Shown: positions 59,701-63,912, counted from the stretch's first letter. The stretch: 64,000 nt of DNA from Montifringilla adamsi (GCA_017590115.1 JAGGNK010011892.1:3811993-3875992), one strand, 5' to 3'. Numbers and translations: made by a program. Notes: a model not told the origin generated them from the letters alone.

Positions 59701-59765
59701 GCGCAGAGGGCGAGGAGCGGCGGCAGCAGCGCCCAGAGCGCCGCGGGGCCCGGCGGCGCGGCCAT
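867..59765 (-). CDS. LAMA3: LAMA3, laminin subunit alpha-3 (long alpha-3B form), 5' half: 35 exons, continues beyond left edge
   Basis: Secreted basement-membrane glycoprotein chain that assembles with beta and gamma laminin chains; the alpha-3 chain anchors epithelia through integrins and hemidesmosomes. The exons listed separately join into 4,452 nt (1,484 codons) with no stop and with matching phases at every junction. Protein order: signal peptide (about 1-30), LN domain (to about 284), LE repeats with a Ser/Thr/Pro linker (about 285-765), domain IV B/L4b-like region (about 766-1300), LE repeats (about 1320-1484). LAMA3 rather than LAMA5 was chosen because of close stretches such as [20 protein letters not shown] in exon 5, [15 protein letters not shown] nearby, YFPDLHHM-type sequence in exon 21 and the short exon-1 motif [11 protein letters not shown]. 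Exon numbers are mine, counted in this window. The 3' half of the gene and the alpha-3A promoter are outside. Confidence 0.93.
1012..1630 (-). other. LAMA3 intron 34
   Basis: 0.6 kb, nothing recognised. Confidence 0.6.
1631..1835 (-). CDS. LAMA3: LAMA3 exon 34: two LE repeats
   Basis: Residues 1368-1435. Encodes [41 protein letters not shown] and [10 protein letters not shown]. The first repeat lacks part of the usual loop, as in LAMA3 and LAMA5 generally. Phase 1 in, phase 2 out. Confidence 0.96.
1836..2623 (-). other. LAMA3 intron 33
   Basis: 0.8 kb, nothing recognised. Confidence 0.6.
2624..2835 (-). CDS. LAMA3: LAMA3 exon 33: IV B end and LE repeat
   Basis: Residues 1297-1367. Encodes [47 protein letters not shown] and GYYGFPFCK: the first full LE repeat after the globular domain. 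Phase 2 in, phase 1 out (AAGT|GTAAGT). Confidence 0.96.
2836..3353 (-). other. LAMA3 intron 32
   Basis: 0.5 kb, nothing recognised. Confidence 0.6.
3354..3469 (-). CDS. LAMA3: LAMA3 exon 32: end of domain IV B
   Basis: Residues 1259-1296. Encodes [20 protein letters not shown] and [18 protein letters not shown]. The acceptor TTTTAAG|GAAAAT keeps the frame. Phase 0 in, phase 2 out (TTGA|GTAAGC). Confidence 0.93.
3845..3984 (-). CDS. LAMA3: LAMA3 exon 31: domain IV B
   Basis: Residues 1212-1258. Encodes [37 protein letters not shown] and GKTLVL. Phase 1 in, phase 0 out (TTCTG|GTATGT). Confidence 0.94.
4010..4740 (+). mobile_element. Solo LTR of an avian endogenous retrovirus, filling intron 30
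   Basis: The interval carries, in order, GGTGGGTTCTAGGAAGAATC, GAGCCAATCCCAGTCGGCTC, ATTTAAGAAAGGGGAAAAAC, a run of imperfect GGAGCAG../CCCATGG units and the ending CATCCAGGGTCAACCCAACA, which I recognise as a widespread bird LTR (probably ERVL-like). It is diverged and internally shortened, with no gag, pol or env sequence beside it. It lies antisense to LAMA3 and occupies about 90% of the 814-nt intron. Exact ends are uncertain. Confidence 0.65.
4799..4925 (-). CDS. LAMA3: LAMA3 exon 30: domain IV B
   Basis: Residues 1170-1211. Encodes [20 protein letters not shown] and [18 protein letters not shown]; very close to [20 protein letters not shown]. Phase 0 in, phase 1 out (TCAG|GTAGGC). Confidence 0.95.
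5356..5521 (-). CDS. LAMA3: LAMA3 exon 29: domain IV B
   Basis: Residues 1114-1169. Encodes [20 protein letters not shown] and [12 protein letters not shown], with ETPP.AL.LD conserved. The middle ([14 protein letters not shown]) is poorly conserved with mammals as I recall them. Phase 2 in, phase 0 out. Confidence 0.93.
5522..7736 (-). other. LAMA3 intron 28
   Basis: 2.2 kb. The stretch 6,930-7,400 is GC-richer than its surroundings and may be an old repeat that I cannot name. No exon seen. Confidence 0.5.
7737..7834 (-). CDS. LAMA3: LAMA3 exon 28: domain IV B
   Basis: Residues 1082-1113. Encodes [20 protein letters not shown] and [12 protein letters not shown]. Phase 0 in, phase 2 out (GAAG|GTAACT). 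Confidence 0.94.
7835..9272 (-). other. LAMA3 intron 27
   Basis: 1.4 kb, nothing recognised. Confidence 0.6.
9273..9381 (-). CDS. LAMA3: LAMA3 exon 27: domain IV B
   Basis: Residues 1045-1081. Encodes [20 protein letters not shown] and [16 protein letters not shown], matching VLCRSAVID..ELLADADIQLK in mammals. Phase 2 in, phase 0 out (TTCTG|GTAAGT). Confidence 0.92.
9382..11306 (-). other. LAMA3 intron 26
   Basis: 1.9 kb; no mobile element or exon recognised. Confidence 0.55.
11307..11467 (-). CDS. LAMA3: LAMA3 exon 26: domain IV B
   Basis: Residues 992-1044. Encodes [35 protein letters not shown] and [10 protein letters not shown]. Phase 0 in, phase 2 out (ACAG|GTAAGA). Confidence 0.94.
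11468..12800 (-). other. LAMA3 intron 25
   Basis: 1.3 kb, AT-rich, nothing recognised. Confidence 0.6.
12801..12954 (-). CDS. LAMA3: LAMA3 exon 25: domain IV B
   Basis: Residues 940-991. Encodes [32 protein letters not shown]; same as [12 protein letters not shown] and VRQPTPAHPVM..SGRE in mammals. Only 136 nt separate it from exon 24. Phase 2 in, phase 0 out (GAG|GTCAGA). Confidence 0.95.
13091..13191 (-). CDS. LAMA3: LAMA3 exon 24: domain IV B
   Basis: Residues 907-939. Encodes [20 protein letters not shown] and [13 protein letters not shown]. Phase 0 in. The donor ACA|GTCAGT is less than ideal, but is the only one giving phase 2 for the next exon. Confidence 0.9.
13192..14379 (-). other. 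LAMA3 intron 23
   Basis: 1.2 kb, nothing recognised. Confidence 0.6.
14380..14522 (-). CDS. LAMA3: LAMA3 exon 23: domain IV B
   Basis: Residues 859-906. Encodes [36 protein letters not shown] and AEEVLL, matching AAQSKE..PSKEPAF in mammals. Phase 1 in, phase 0 out (TCTTG|GTAAGA). Confidence 0.94.
14523..15937 (-). other. LAMA3 intron 22
   Basis: 1.4 kb. Contains a CR1 3' end on the + strand (14,971-15,138); otherwise unremarkable. Confidence 0.65.
14971..15138 (+). mobile_element. CR1 LINE 3' end
   Basis: GTTGTGGATGCCCCATCCCT, GTGTTCAAGGCCAAGTTGGA, GTCCCTGCCCATGG and the tail AATTCTGTGATTCTATG are the classic avian CR1 3' sequence, only lightly diverged. Confidence 0.92.
15938..16064 (-). 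CDS. LAMA3: LAMA3 exon 22b: domain IV B
   Basis: Residues 817-858. Encodes [20 protein letters not shown] and [14 protein letters not shown], close to NDVRITLNV..FRVILRYVNPG of mammalian LAMA3 as I recall it, so this is the counterpart of the known exon. Phase 0 in, phase 1 out (GCAG|GTAGGTG). It lies 190 nt downstream of exon 22a on the transcribed strand. Confidence 0.94.
16255..16393 (-). CDS. LAMA3: LAMA3 alternative exon 22a (candidate mutually exclusive with 22b)
   Basis: 46 codons plus one base, phase 0 to 1, exactly the phases of exon 22b. Encodes [29 protein letters not shown] and [10 protein letters not shown], which aligns with 22b ([18 protein letters not shown]) and, better, with the LAMA5 segment SPDLFWLVFRYV as I recall it. 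The acceptor has a long pyrimidine tract ending TTTTTCCCAG and the donor is ACTT|GTAAGTG. Splicing 22a to 22b would create TAG at the junction; skipping both also gives an early stop. It could instead be a dead exon, but the frame and both splice sites are intact. Confidence 0.68.
16394..18232 (-). other. LAMA3 intron 21
   Basis: 1.8 kb; no mobile element or further exon recognised. Confidence 0.55.
18233..18389 (-). CDS. LAMA3: LAMA3 exon 21: start of domain IV B (L4b-type)
   Basis: Residues 764-816. Encodes [20 protein letters not shown] and [16 protein letters not shown], the conserved opening of the large globular domain shared by LAMA3 and LAMA5. Phase 2 in, phase 0 out. Confidence 0.95.
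18844..18943 (-). CDS. LAMA3: LAMA3 exon 20: last LE half before domain IV B
   Basis: Residues 731-763. Encodes [20 protein letters not shown] and [12 protein letters not shown], matching the CDIGGAL..SGVCQCREHVVG..C of mammals. Markedly GC-richer than its flanks. Phase 1 in, phase 2 out (GGGGA|GTGAGT). Confidence 0.92.
18944..19880 (-). other. LAMA3 intron 19
   Basis: 0.94 kb, AT-rich, nothing recognised. Confidence 0.6.
19881..19986 (-). CDS. LAMA3: LAMA3 exon 19: LE repeat, second half
   Basis: Residues 696-730. Encodes [19 protein letters not shown] and [13 protein letters not shown]. The repeat made with exon 18 has nine cysteines: an extra one in NVCGDSC. Phase 0 in, phase 1 out. Confidence 0.94.
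20100..20177. repeat. A/C-rich low-complexity tract with (CA)n
   Basis: Runs of AAAACA units followed by CACACACACACACA in intron 18. Confidence 0.85.
20432..20484 (-). CDS. LAMA3: LAMA3 exon 18: LE repeat, first half
   Basis: Residues 678-695. Encodes [17 protein letters not shown], comparable with the CKCHKAGTVSG..ECRQ of mammalian LAMA3. Phase 1 in, phase 0 out. Confidence 0.9.
20485..21650 (-). other. LAMA3 intron 17
   Basis: 1.2 kb, nothing recognised. Confidence 0.6.
21651..21750 (-). CDS. LAMA3: LAMA3 exon 17: end of short LE repeat
   Basis: Residues 645-677. Encodes [17 protein letters not shown] and [13 protein letters not shown], as in mammalian LAMA3. With exon 16 it makes a six-cysteine LE repeat. 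Phase 0 in, phase 1 out. Confidence 0.93.
21751..22657 (-). other. LAMA3 intron 16
   Basis: 0.9 kb, nothing else recognised. Confidence 0.6.
22658..22704 (-). CDS. LAMA3: LAMA3 exon 16: start of a short LE repeat
   Basis: Residues 629-644. Encodes [15 protein letters not shown]. Of the possible acceptors only TATAAAG|GTGTCAG gives the phase (1) needed after exon 15. Leaves in phase 0. Confidence 0.85.
23105..23239 (-). CDS. LAMA3: LAMA3 exon 15: LE repeat
   Basis: Residues 584-628. Encodes [20 protein letters not shown] and [15 protein letters not shown]. Phase 1 to 1, 135 nt. The CGPGGQCLC spacing is closer to a LAMA5 repeat (CGAGG.CRC) than to the human LAMA3 repeat at this place as I recall them. 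Confidence 0.94.
23240..25728 (-). other. LAMA3 intron 14
   Basis: 2.5 kb. Contains an internally shortened LTR fragment (24,676-24,828). No exon seen. Confidence 0.6.
24676..24828 (+). mobile_element. Internally deleted avian endogenous-retrovirus LTR fragment
   Basis: The left part (CCACAGTTTAACTCCAGCTG, CACCCACCCATGGGATGGGG, AGAATTGGGAAAAAAGG) and the right part (CTAGCTGAAACCAGGGCA) match the two ends of an LTR common in birds, with the middle missing. No internal retroviral sequence is attached. Identified from memory. Confidence 0.55.
25729..25863 (-). CDS. LAMA3: LAMA3 exon 14: LE repeat
   Basis: Residues 539-583. Encodes [20 protein letters not shown] and [15 protein letters not shown]; matches the repeat that directly follows the linker in mammalian LAMA3 (CNLEG..PEICD..GRCLC). 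Phase 1 to 1, 135 nt. Confidence 0.95.
25864..26704 (-). other. LAMA3 intron 13
   Basis: 0.84 kb, no element recognised. Confidence 0.6.
26705..26842 (-). CDS. LAMA3: LAMA3 exon 13: complete LE repeat, extra relative to mammalian LAMA3
   Basis: Residues 493-538. Encodes [20 protein letters not shown] and [14 protein letters not shown], a full eight-cysteine LE repeat. Phase 1 to 1, 138 nt. It resembles the LAMA5 repeat PCQCSS..GQCRCRVGF as I recall it, and I do not remember a counterpart in human LAMA3. Confidence 0.9.
26977..27018 (-). CDS. LAMA3: LAMA3 exon 12: 42-nt mini-exon encoding the end of an LE repeat
   Basis: Residues 479-492. Encodes [13 protein letters not shown], i.e. only cysteines 7 and 8 of an LE repeat, with no preceding first half. 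Phase 1 to 1. The acceptor has an excellent pyrimidine tract ending TTTTAACTAG and the donor is TTTGT|GTAAGT. LAMA5 has a complete LE repeat ending in a similar FYGPGC at this position as I recall it, so this looks like the surviving 3' half of an ancestral module. Confidence 0.72.
27019..28163 (-). other. LAMA3 intron 11 (GC-AG type)
   Basis: Begins with GCAAGT instead of GT and ends with a very strong pyrimidine tract and TAG. It holds an 86/88-bp tandem duplication (27,466-27,639) and a short direct repeat of CATGTCAGAAAGT (27,814-27,845). I looked here for the missing first half of an LE repeat and found none. Confidence 0.7.
27466..27639. repeat. Two-copy tandem duplication (86 and 88 bp)
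   Basis: Copy 1 (27,466-27,551) and copy 2 (27,552-27,639) are adjacent and almost identical: one G/A difference in GATTAAGCGC versus GATTAAGCAC and one CT insertion in GATGTCTCTG. The last base also differs. Confidence 0.95.
28164..28226 (-). CDS. LAMA3: LAMA3 exon 11: Ser/Thr/Pro linker between LE repeats, GC donor
   Basis: Residues 458-478. Encodes [20 protein letters not shown], a cysteine-free, probably O-glycosylated linker that matches the PSS..DPVAGDI linker of mammalian LAMA3 as I recall it. 63 nt, phase 1 to 1. The donor fitting the reading frame is ATGG|GCAAGT, a GC donor; the nearby GT two bases downstream would put the next exon out of frame with a stop. Confidence 0.82.
28227..29211 (-). 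other. LAMA3 intron 10
   Basis: About 1 kb of AT-rich intron; nothing else recognised. Confidence 0.6.
29212..29343 (-). CDS. LAMA3: LAMA3 exon 10: LE repeat
   Basis: Residues 414-457. Encodes [20 protein letters not shown] and [17 protein letters not shown], a full eight-cysteine LE repeat. Phase 1 to 1, 132 nt, so it is symmetric. Confidence 0.95.
30326..30416 (-). CDS. LAMA3: LAMA3 exon 9: LE repeat
   Basis: Residues 384-413. Encodes [20 protein letters not shown] and [10 protein letters not shown], again nearly identical to mammalian LAMA3 as I recall it. Phase 0 in, phase 1 out (ATAC|GTGAGT). Confidence 0.95.
30933..31007. repeat. (CAAA)n simple repeat
   Basis: Repeated CAAA units with A-rich interruptions. 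The long open frame on the minus strand here (Val/Cys/Phe/Leu-rich) is only a reading of this repeat. Confidence 0.9.
31410..32372 (+). mobile_element. Degraded CR1 LINE with ORF2 remnants and 3' region
   Basis: Several segments follow the order of an avian CR1: GAGCTGCTTGACAAGATCC (31,481 onward), the GGTGGCAATACA.. CGCAAATATGCAG part, AACCAGCATGATTT near 31,912, TCAGAGGTGCACAG near 32,130, CACTGAAACAGGTTGCCATG near 32,232 and GAGGTGTTCAAAGC. Large pieces between these are missing and all frames are broken, so it is old and inactive. It lies antisense to LAMA3. Confidence 0.7.
33113..33245 (-). mobile_element. CR1 3' end fragment, minus strand
   Basis: GACTCAGGTTGTAAGAGACC followed by an AGTTCAGTCCTGC motif matches, with mismatches, the reverse complement of the CR1 3' region (the TTCCAACC.. 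end). Truncated and diverged. Confidence 0.55.
33681..33744 (+). mobile_element. CR1 3' tail fragment
   Basis: CACTAGTCCAAAAGGATTCCAGAGG.. leads into TTCTATGATTCTGTGATT, the diagnostic short tandem end of CR1 elements. Confidence 0.65.
34189..34307 (-). CDS. LAMA3: LAMA3 exon 8: LE repeat 2
   Basis: Residues 344-383. Encodes [36 protein letters not shown]. Phase 1 in, phase 0 out. The long insertion between the second and third cysteine pairs is typical of this LE repeat in alpha chains. Confidence 0.95.
34308..37239 (-). other. LAMA3 intron 7
   Basis: 2.9 kb. Holds a short TA repeat (35,588-35,611) and an imperfect tandem of a GAAACACAGGG unit near 36,577-36,610. No exon-like frame or mobile element recognised. 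Confidence 0.55.
35588..35611. repeat. (TA)n microsatellite
   Basis: Short TATATA run in intron 7. Confidence 0.8.
37240..37355 (-). CDS. LAMA3: LAMA3 exon 7: LE repeat 1 end, LE repeat 2 start
   Basis: Residues 305-343. Encodes [16 protein letters not shown], the signature of the first laminin LE repeat, and [11 protein letters not shown]. Phase 2 in, phase 1 out (GAAC|GTGAGT). Confidence 0.95.
37411..37470. repeat. AT-rich low-complexity tract (TAAA/AAAT units)
   Basis: Repeated AATAAA and TAAATAAA units close to exon 7. Confidence 0.8.
38692..38830 (+). mobile_element. Possible avian LTR fragment
   Basis: Sequence containing ACAGCTGTGGCCTGTTAAGG and GGTAATTGGCCCAGCTGCAA resembles a repeat family I have seen in bird genomes, probably an LTR. 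This is recognition from memory with uncertain limits; a repeat-library search would decide. Confidence 0.3.
39225..39322 (-). CDS. LAMA3: LAMA3 exon 6: LN end and first LE repeat start
   Basis: Residues 273-304. [12 protein letters not shown] closes the LN domain, then [12 protein letters not shown] opens LE repeat 1. Phase 0 in, phase 2 out (ACCA|GTAAGT). Confidence 0.95.
40367..40537 (-). CDS. LAMA3: LAMA3 exon 5: end of LN domain core
   Basis: Residues 216-272 (57 codons, phase 0 to 0). Encodes [32 protein letters not shown] and [15 protein letters not shown]. The NFT is a glycosylation sequon. This exon is nearly identical to mammalian LAMA3 as I recall it and is the best single identifier of the gene. 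Acceptor TTTTTAG|ATTG, donor CGCAGA|GTAAGT. Confidence 0.96.
40538..42168 (-). other. LAMA3 intron 4, containing a large palindrome
   Basis: 1.6 kb of AT-rich sequence. Apart from the 122-bp palindrome at 41,635-41,756, I see no exon or recognisable mobile element. Confidence 0.65.
41635..41756. repeat. Perfect 122-bp AT-rich palindrome with (TA)31 centre
   Basis: Two 30-nt arms (41,635-41,664 and 41,727-41,756) are exact reverse complements of each other, and the 62 nt between them is pure TA repeat, itself self-complementary. The whole interval is therefore a perfect inverted repeat able to form a hairpin or cruciform. Confidence 0.95.
42169..42287 (-). CDS. LAMA3: LAMA3 exon 4: LN domain
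   Basis: Residues 176-215. Encodes [30 protein letters not shown] and PLENGE. Enters in phase 1 (completing a Tyr codon) and leaves in phase 0 through GGAGAG|GTAGGTG. Confidence 0.95.
42917..43034 (-). CDS. LAMA3: LAMA3 exon 3: LN domain
   Basis: Residues 137-175 plus one base. Encodes [20 protein letters not shown] and the following VLERSVDFG, the most conserved LN block. Phase 0 in, phase 1 out. Acceptor CAG|CTCTTC, donor GCTT|GTAAGT. Confidence 0.95.
51441..51474. repeat. Two-copy 17-bp tandem repeat
   Basis: The unit TGTGGATACTTGATGAG occurs twice back to back without mismatch. Confidence 0.9.
51590..51628. repeat. (CAAA)n-type simple repeat
   Basis: A-rich run with repeated AAAC units in intron 2. 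Confidence 0.85.
53515..53667 (-). CDS. LAMA3: LAMA3 exon 2: LN domain
   Basis: Residues 86-136, phase 0 to 0 (51 codons). Encodes GQFCDYCN, then [19 protein letters not shown], the highly conserved LN-domain core, and NVTLDLGQ, a likely N-glycosylation site. Acceptor CAG|GGCCAG, donor GGGGCAG|GTGAGTG. Confidence 0.95.
57560..57580. repeat. Poly-C (poly-G on the transcribed strand) run
   Basis: Twenty-one consecutive C bases directly after an AAGAAGAA stretch. On the LAMA3 sense strand this is a G21 tract in intron 1. Confidence 0.95.
58094..58108. repeat. (AG)n microsatellite
   Basis: Short uninterrupted AG dinucleotide run in intron 1. Confidence 0.8.
59511..59765 (-). CDS. LAMA3: LAMA3 exon 1: signal peptide and start of LN domain
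   Basis: Residues 1-85. The ATG at 59,763-59,765 has G at -3 and +4. A Leu/Ala-rich hydrophobic signal segment (about residues 9-23) is followed by [17 protein letters not shown] and ATATCGE, the conserved beginning of an alpha-3 LN domain, then LFCKLVGG. The donor is CCAG|GTAACC, phase 0. Upstream in-frame sequence is GC-rich and gives no better start. Confidence 0.92.
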
Positions 59766-60070
59766 CCCGCGCTGGGCGCTGCCCCCGGGGCACTGCCGCG
59801 GCGCTGGGCGGGCGGCAGCGGGCAGGAGAAGGAACGGCGACTGAGGAGGAGAAGGAGCAGGCTGGGGGCTGCCTGCACCTCTCTCGCGTCCCGCCTGCGC
59901 TGCGCGCTGCGGGCTGGGGCGGGACGAGGCGCAGCCCCGTCCCCCGGGGCGTGAGGGTGCGCTGGACGGGGCGGGACGGGGGAAGGGTCTCGGGGCCGGC
60001 GGGGTGTCCAGGCGGCCAGCTCCGGGGACATGCCCAGAGGTGCCGCCCCCCGGCTGAGCTGGAGCTCTCT
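59766..60070 (-). promoter_or_regulatory. CpG-island promoter and 5' UTR region of LAMA3 long form
   Basis: The 300 bases 5' of the start codon are very GC-rich, with many CG dinucleotides and GC-box-like GGGGCGGG matches at about 59,916-59,923 and 59,968-59,975. The CpG-rich tract extends through exon 1 into intron 1 to about 59,000. I see no convincing TATA box, so a dispersed, Sp1-type start is likely. The transcription start and the 5' UTR length cannot be fixed from sequence alone. Confidence 0.6.
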
Positions 60071-60153
60071 GAGCCTGCTCTTGCCCGGTAGGTGCGCGGG
60101 TCGCTGTTCGTGACAGACCGTGCAGAAGTTTCAGAACATGCCACCCTCATAAT

Positions 60154-60330
60154 CTGCCCATAACGCGTCAAGTTGTGGATGCCCCGTTCCTGGTGGTGTT
60201 CAAGGCCAGGCTGGATGGGGCTCTCAGCGTCCTGGTCTAGTGGGAGGTGACCCTGCCCAGGGCAGGGGGGCTTGGAAATCTAGATGATCATTAAGGTTCC
60301 TTCCAACCCAAACCATTCTGATTCGCTGAT
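60154..60330 (+). mobile_element. CR1 LINE 3' end just upstream of the LAMA3 promoter
   Basis: AGTTGTGGATGCCCCGTTCC, GTGTTCAAGGCCAGGCTGGA, GGTCTAGTGGGAGGTGACCC and CCTTCCAACCCAAACCATTC are a well-preserved CR1 3' end. It begins about 80 bases outside the CpG island. Confidence 0.92.
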
Positions 60331-61974
60331 AACTCCTGACCTGCCATGTCACATACAGGGAGTAAAGTTAAGGTGTCCAAGCTTCCTCCACGGGCAGGGA
60401 CATCCCCACATAAGGAGATGCATCTCCACACAAGGTGTACCCTGCTGTTGTCTGCAGATCCTCAGGAAGACCCTGTGTGACTGTCACAAAAATCGCAGCT
60501 CTTCTTGCCTTTTTCAGTGCTCTGAGGCTGCTGGGAACCGTGCAGTCTGGGCCACCCTCTTGCAGTGCACAGTCAGTGCTCGCAGCTCCTTGTGAAATGG
60601 GTGTTCCTGCTCATCCGGGGCAGACAATGAGTCTCCTGTCTTTTTGAAGCTATTTGGCACAGACTTCGGATAACACAGGAGCTGGGGGATTGAGGGGGAA
60701 GGTTGGGGAGGGAGAAGGAGGCCTAAGAACCATGTCATCTGCTTCAGGATTTGCACTGATTAATGGCACTGCTATCCTAAGTTTCATACCTATTCGTGTT
60801 TCCAATCCTACACATGCTCACACATCCAGTGTTCATTCGTCTTAAAATAATTTGAGGGATTCAGACAAAAAATATGGGTAGATACAAGTGCTTACAATAG
60901 TTTATGAGTGATTCATGTGAGTTGCAAAGCATTTCATAACTTTCTGAAAGCTTTGCTACATACCACTCAGCAGTGGCAAGAGGGATCCCTGGTGTACTGT
61001 TTCAGGAAGCACCAGCCCCAAGCCATTGATTTTGCCTACAAGAAAAATCTCACCAACCTTGTTTGTTTGGCCATGGCTTCAGCACACCATAGAGACATAT
61101 CTGTGGGAGACAATTTTTGCGTCCTCCATAATAAAAGCTGACTTTCATAAATGTAGCATGCTGTCAATTCTCATATATCGGATTTCAGAAATGCTTTTCT
61201 CTTCTAGAACACCTTAAAAATATTCCCCTTTTCCAACTGTGACATCTTATTGCATATGTACATCATTTCACTCCATTAAATAGGTTGCACTTCATAAGAA
61301 ATATGAGAGGTTTGAATACAAACAAATGTTCCATTAACCAAAATGCCATCAGATAGGACAGCCATTGGTCATTTCAAACTATTTATTGAAAAACAGTTAA
61401 ATTCCAAATATATCCTGGAGTATATCACTTTTTACAAATGGAGATCTGGAAGTATCTAATGGAAGTCCAGAGCAAGCAAGCTTTTAGAAAGCCCTGCCCA
61501 CTTTTTTGAGTGGTTCAGGTAAGGAACCTAGCTTCAGGTGATCCTTTGCAATCTCACTTTGAAGAGAAGATTCTTGTGAGCTGTTTGGTGGGTTGCTCAC
61601 AAGACATGTTCATTCTCAGACAGTTTTAATTTATTGGTAAGCATCACATGAAAAAACACAACTTACACGAGCCAGAACCTAATCGTTTAATAAAATAATT
61701 ACATGTTCTTGGATATAGTTTCCTAAAAGTTAAAACCAGGAAACTTTGTAAACATTCACAAAGTTAGTCTATCAGATAGAAAAAGAGAGGCAGAAATTTT
61801 CCTGGCTTTTCCCTGGTAAAATTGTGTGCATTTCCTAGGTATTTCCTTAATGTATACCTAGATTTAAAAACATTTTCTTGGCCTTCTCAGTGATTTTTCT
61901 GTCCTTTAGTAAATCACTTATGCCAAACAAGGGTTAGGTTTTGGATTTTTTTATTCAGTGTGTTTTCTAGAAAT

Positions 61975-62073
61975 AGAGATCAATAGAGATATTGATCTCT
62001 AGAGATTTTAGATTTAGAGAGATTTATAGAAATTTTAGATTTTCTTGAAAAATCTCTAGAGATCTCTCTAAAT
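61975..62073. repeat. Cluster of nested inverted repeats built on an AGAGAT motif
   Basis: Three inverted repeats overlap: AGAGATCAAT at 61,975-61,984 with its complement at 61,991-62,000; a 16-nt arm (61,994-62,009) with its complement at 62,049-62,064; and ATTTAGAGAGAT (62,012-62,023) with its complement at 62,062-62,073. Confidence 0.85.
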
Positions 62074-62940
62074 ATGTGGGCAGGTATGATGAAAAATGCA
62101 ATGACAATTTTTGCCTTTGACTCAAAGTTGTTGGAAAAAATGTTTATAGGGGTGTTCCCAGCACAGGTACTCAATAACTTGATTCCTATTAAAAGTTCCT
62201 GCAGCATTATCCAAAAATTTTATGCTGAGACCCTGGAGCTGTGCAAAGCCAGAGATAATAATTTGCATGAAGAAGCAGACAGAGCAGTAGTGTGGGTGTG
62301 TGTGTGGAGGTGATGATAACAGCATGGGCTGTCACTAGCGGTTGGAAAACTGAAGTTTTTCTGTGACTTCACTCTGTTTTGGCTCACCTTATCTAATATA
62401 GAACTTCATCCTCTAAAAAGGTCACTATCAATAATTAATGACATAATATTTCATCTTCCCCTCTTGTCATCTTTTTTTTTTTGTAATTACAGGTTCCAGA
62501 AACACAGATAAGAATTTAGTAGCTGGCAGCTCTCTGCAATCAGCATTTATGAGACACTGCCCCTCTGCAGAAAACATTCTTCTCCAGCTATCTGCCCTTT
62601 TTTCTTCCCAGTAAAGACTTTCCTCCTTTTTCCTGCAGCCTTTTAAGGTTTGCTTTCCTTATTTCTTCCTGTCTGCAAGGACTAAACTTTGTTAGTTGAC
62701 TGATGTTGAGCACCTTATTGAATAAATGTAGGCATCTGAAAATGTCACTGGGTCTGTACTGTTATAACATAAGCAGATTACATTGCATTTTCAGGAATTT
62801 GCGCTACTATGAATATAGCTCATTCTTTTTATTTTAAAATACGTTCATTCAAAATTTCAAGTCAAGAATGTTTGTTGAAAATTAGCCTTGCTGATGTTAC
62901 TTCTGTTTCACTCTCTTATTGATATGTGCGCTACAGCATA

Positions 62941-62960
62941 TCTCATCTCATCTCATCTCA
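62941..62960. repeat. (TCTCA)4 microsatellite
   Basis: Four perfect TCTCA units. Confidence 0.9.
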
Positions 62961-63539
62961 TACTGCTGTTTCATATATGTCATGTTATAAACCTCCAGTG
63001 AAAATGAAACCATCAGTAGAGAGTCCCAGTGAGTAATATTTTTTTATTGCTCACTGAGTAATTAATGGTAATATTTAGCTCCTACTTTACCATCCCACAT
63101 TTCCACACGTGATGTTATGGGAGTTTGCTCTTTGTTTCTGTGATAATAATGAATCAATATCCTACCAGGTAGCCAGAAAGTCTCTCAGATTAGATAGTCC
63201 TGAGTCTCTGCTCAGTGATCATTATAGATTAAATTGTGCCTCTTGTTACCTCATTAATGTTTCCTATCCCGCATTTATGTTTAAGGCAGTCTTAATAATC
63301 TTGAGGAGAGACTCAACACTTTGCAGGAAGACTCTCCCACAGACTAAATCTTCACCAGGTAAGCAGATCTCTAGCCTAGAGTGTAAATACCCAACCAGGA
63401 GCTTTCAAGCTCAGGTAATGATTCCAACTTTTATCACGGAAATAAGGCATTTATCACATCCTGTCATAAATGCTTATGTATGACTAATGTTCAGTTTGTG
63501 TCTATATGTAAACTTTCATTAGTTTTAATAACAGTTTTT

Positions 63540-63912
63540 TGTTGAGGACTCCCTATGTCTGGAGATACGAGGCTTGACTCCATTTTCTCAGAAGATTGAT
63601 TTATTATCTTATGATCTATATTATATTAAAATACTACATAAAAACTATACTAAAAGAACAGAGAGAAAAGATCATTAGAAGGCTTGAAAGAACAGGAATA
63701 GAATAACAAAATCTTGTGACTCTCAGAGTCCAATGCAGCTGCATCTGTGATTGGCTCTTAATTAGAAACAACCAACATGCACCAATCACAGATGCACCTG
63801 TTGCATTCCACAGCAGCAGATAGTTGTTGTTTACATTTCTTCCCTGGGGCCCTCAGCTCCTCAGGAGGGGAAAATCCTAGCAAAGGATTTTTCATAAAAT
63901 ATCATAGCTACA
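63540..63912 (+). mobile_element. Solo LTR of a songbird-type endogenous retrovirus
   Basis: Starts TGTTGAGGACTCCCTATG and contains GAGGCTTGACTCCATTTT, GATTTATTATCTTATGAT, a CCAATCACAGATGCACCTGT block and GGGGAAAATCCTAGCAAAGG, in the order of an LTR that I associate with passerine genomes. No retroviral coding sequence adjoins it on the left, and the sequence after it to the window end is not recognised. The 3' limit is approximate. Confidence 0.6.

Larger units (their letters stand above)
60331..63539. other. Intergenic region upstream of LAMA3
   Basis: No coding exon is supported on either strand. In mammals ANKRD29 lies head-to-head upstream of LAMA3, but I find no ankyrin-repeat coding sequence here. 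Contains a hairpin-rich tract (61,975-62,073) and a (TCTCA)n run (62,941-62,960). Confidence 0.5.

Noticed and set aside
59001..59954. 317-codon plus-strand open frame (Arg/Ala/Pro-rich)
   Set aside because: It overlaps LAMA3 exon 1 and the CpG island on the other strand. Its composition is just the translation of GC-rich DNA, with no recognisable domain.
60331..63539. First exon of an ANKRD29-like neighbour
   Set aside because: No ankyrin-repeat sequence or CpG-island start was seen on the plus strand; the neighbour, if conserved, lies farther right.
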